Shown one piece after another: positions 63,201-64,000 of a stretch of 64,000 bases of DNA (its first letter is position 1; every line of letters begins with the position of its first letter). The position numbers and the translations under genes are program-made. The notes below the pieces were generated by a model. The model had not been told where the DNA came from, did no database searches, and was given only the letters and a program-made list of their open reading frames with translations. The stretch is taken from the NCBI GenBank assembly GCA_013339895.1, contig JABACO010000014.1, forward strand, positions 1,465,046 through 1,529,045, read 5' to 3'. This DNA is from Ephydatia muelleri (Eukaryota; Porifera; Demospongiae; Spongillida; Spongillidae).

Positions 63201-64000
63201 TTATTTTGAATCACACAGTGGACATGTTGCATTTTCAACCTTTGGTCCTGCTGAATAGTATCCATGCCCTTTAGGGCATTTATACCAATGGCATCTTGTT
63301 GAGAAGACCTTGGAATGTGAGATCACAACATCAATTGGGTAAATCTTTTGTAACGTTTCTCTGTGTTTCTTAAAAACACCCTCCAACAGCCTTTTATTGT
63401 CCAGTGCATCCAAAGTGTCTTCCACTGGTGTGATATGCATTTTAGCTAGCTTTACAGCTGAAGATTCTGAGCGTTTTAACGTCAATTGGGTTTTCGCCTG
63501 AATACAGTGAGTTTGTAACAGGATCTTATACAACTCACTACTGAAGTCATCAATCAGCTGCTGAGACATCTGGTATTTCAACGAATTAGTGGTCCTAGCC
63601 AGTTCTTTCAAAGTTGAGCATGTTGCAGCAAACTGCTTGAGGTTGACGCTGATTGAGTTTCTTTCGGCATACTCTATGACATTGTTGGCTTGTAACAAGA
63701 GATGCATCAGCTGAGCCTCATCTTTTCCAACGCCCAACAGGTTCTCTTTATAATTTTCAATTGCTTCTACAATTGCCATATTGTGAGTCATAGGTATTGG
63801 CTTTGAGCTCAATACTTCATCCAACAATGTATACATGCACTGGACATCTTCCCTCATTATATCTTCTGCTATTCGTCTAACATTTTCCAAGCACAGTCTC
63901 TGAGCATTGCCATAACGGAAACCAATTTCTATTAGTCCAATACAACCATTTTCTGGGCATTTGATTGGTCTAATCACTGCTGACGCATTTGAATCAACGT
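63201..64000 (-). CDS. ZNFX1: ZNFX1-like protein, C-terminal exon with RZ-type zinc finger (partial)
   Basis: The minus strand is open from the window edge to a TAA at 63,201-63,203, giving about 266 residues. The beginning 'PIKCPENGCIG' and 'FRYGNAQRL' matches the 'CPxC...I....RYG' segment that follows the NFX1-type zinc fingers in ZNFX1. A long helical region comes next. The last about 35 residues carry 'WYKCPKGHGYYSAGP' and 'ATCPLCDSK', a C-x3-H...C-x2-C RZ-type zinc finger. ZNFX1 is an SF1 helicase acting in antiviral sensing and small-RNA inheritance. Those domains would lie upstream, outside the window. AATAAA follows the stop within 10 bases, so the 3' UTR is probably very short. No start codon is in the window. 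Confidence 0.75.
   Translation of the reverse strand, partial: VDSNASAVIRPIKCPENGCIGLIEIGFRYGNAQRLCLENVRRIAEDIMREDVQCMYTLLDEVLSSKPIPMTHNMAIVEAIENYKENLLGVGKDEAQLMHLLLQANNVIEYAERNSISVNLKQFAATCSTLKELARTTNSLKYQMSQQLIDDFSSELYKILLQTHCIQAKTQLTLKRSESSAVKLAKMHITPVEDTLDALDNKRLLEGVFKKHRETLQKIYPIDVVISHSKVFSTRCHWYKCPKGHGYYSAGPKVENATCPLCDSK

Overview
Organism and overall character. The window is animal nuclear DNA: GT-AG introns mostly 60-800 bp long, a many-exon Munc13-type gene with a MUN domain between two C2 domains, a ZNFX1-type gene, and a mixed load of LINE, Ty3/Gypsy, Ginger-type and hAT-type elements. Short introns, closely packed genes, many long (GT)n arrays and G/C homopolymers, and frequent GCATGC words suggest a compact marine invertebrate genome. 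A sponge is my best guess, but the sequence alone does not prove it. Layout. 1-4.8 kb: end of a LINE (RT motifs on the minus strand), a Gypsy tail with an LTR, integrase fossils of the Ginger/Gypsy kind and several perfect or near-perfect palindromes. 5.57-12.21 kb: a 24-exon gene for a C2-MUN-C2 protein of about 1,100 residues (UNC13D/BAIAP3 type) ending in a CAAX-like tetrapeptide. 12.6-61.6 kb: a family of ten small three-exon genes for secreted, Cys-patterned proteins with one PKD-like domain. Eight of them form four head-to-head pairs (alpha on minus, beta on plus: A/B, C/D, E/F, G/H). Two more divergent members, I (+) and J (-), face each other at the right. 63.2 kb to the edge: the C-terminal exon of a ZNFX1-like helicase with an RZ-type zinc finger, on minus. 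How the array arose. The A/B pair sits directly after the 3' end of the UNC13-type gene. Each later pair is preceded by a decayed copy of that gene's last exons (from about 10.2 kb), so the duplicated unit was [UNC13 3' exons + alpha + beta]. Unit 2 (17.1-30.4 kb) was later loaded with Ginger-type and Gypsy elements and carries a 1.5 kb inversion. Unit 3 (44.5-51.0 kb) carries a hAT-type MITE with a clean 8-bp target duplication that the sister units show empty. Unit 4 (51.0-54.7 kb) lost most of its beta gene. A block of about 14 kb (30.4-44.5 kb) of unrelated sequence, with Gypsy and Ginger fossils, an unrecognised minus-strand gene and large minisatellites, separates units 2 and 3. Working together. 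The PKD-like genes share intron phases (1 then 2), a Cys pattern (C...CC...C...C...CC), signal peptides, and a TATA box 63-76 bp before the start codon, on both sides of each pair, so they look like one co-regulated secreted-protein cluster. Its function cannot be read from sequence. Nothing links it functionally to the UNC13-type gene beyond shared duplication history.
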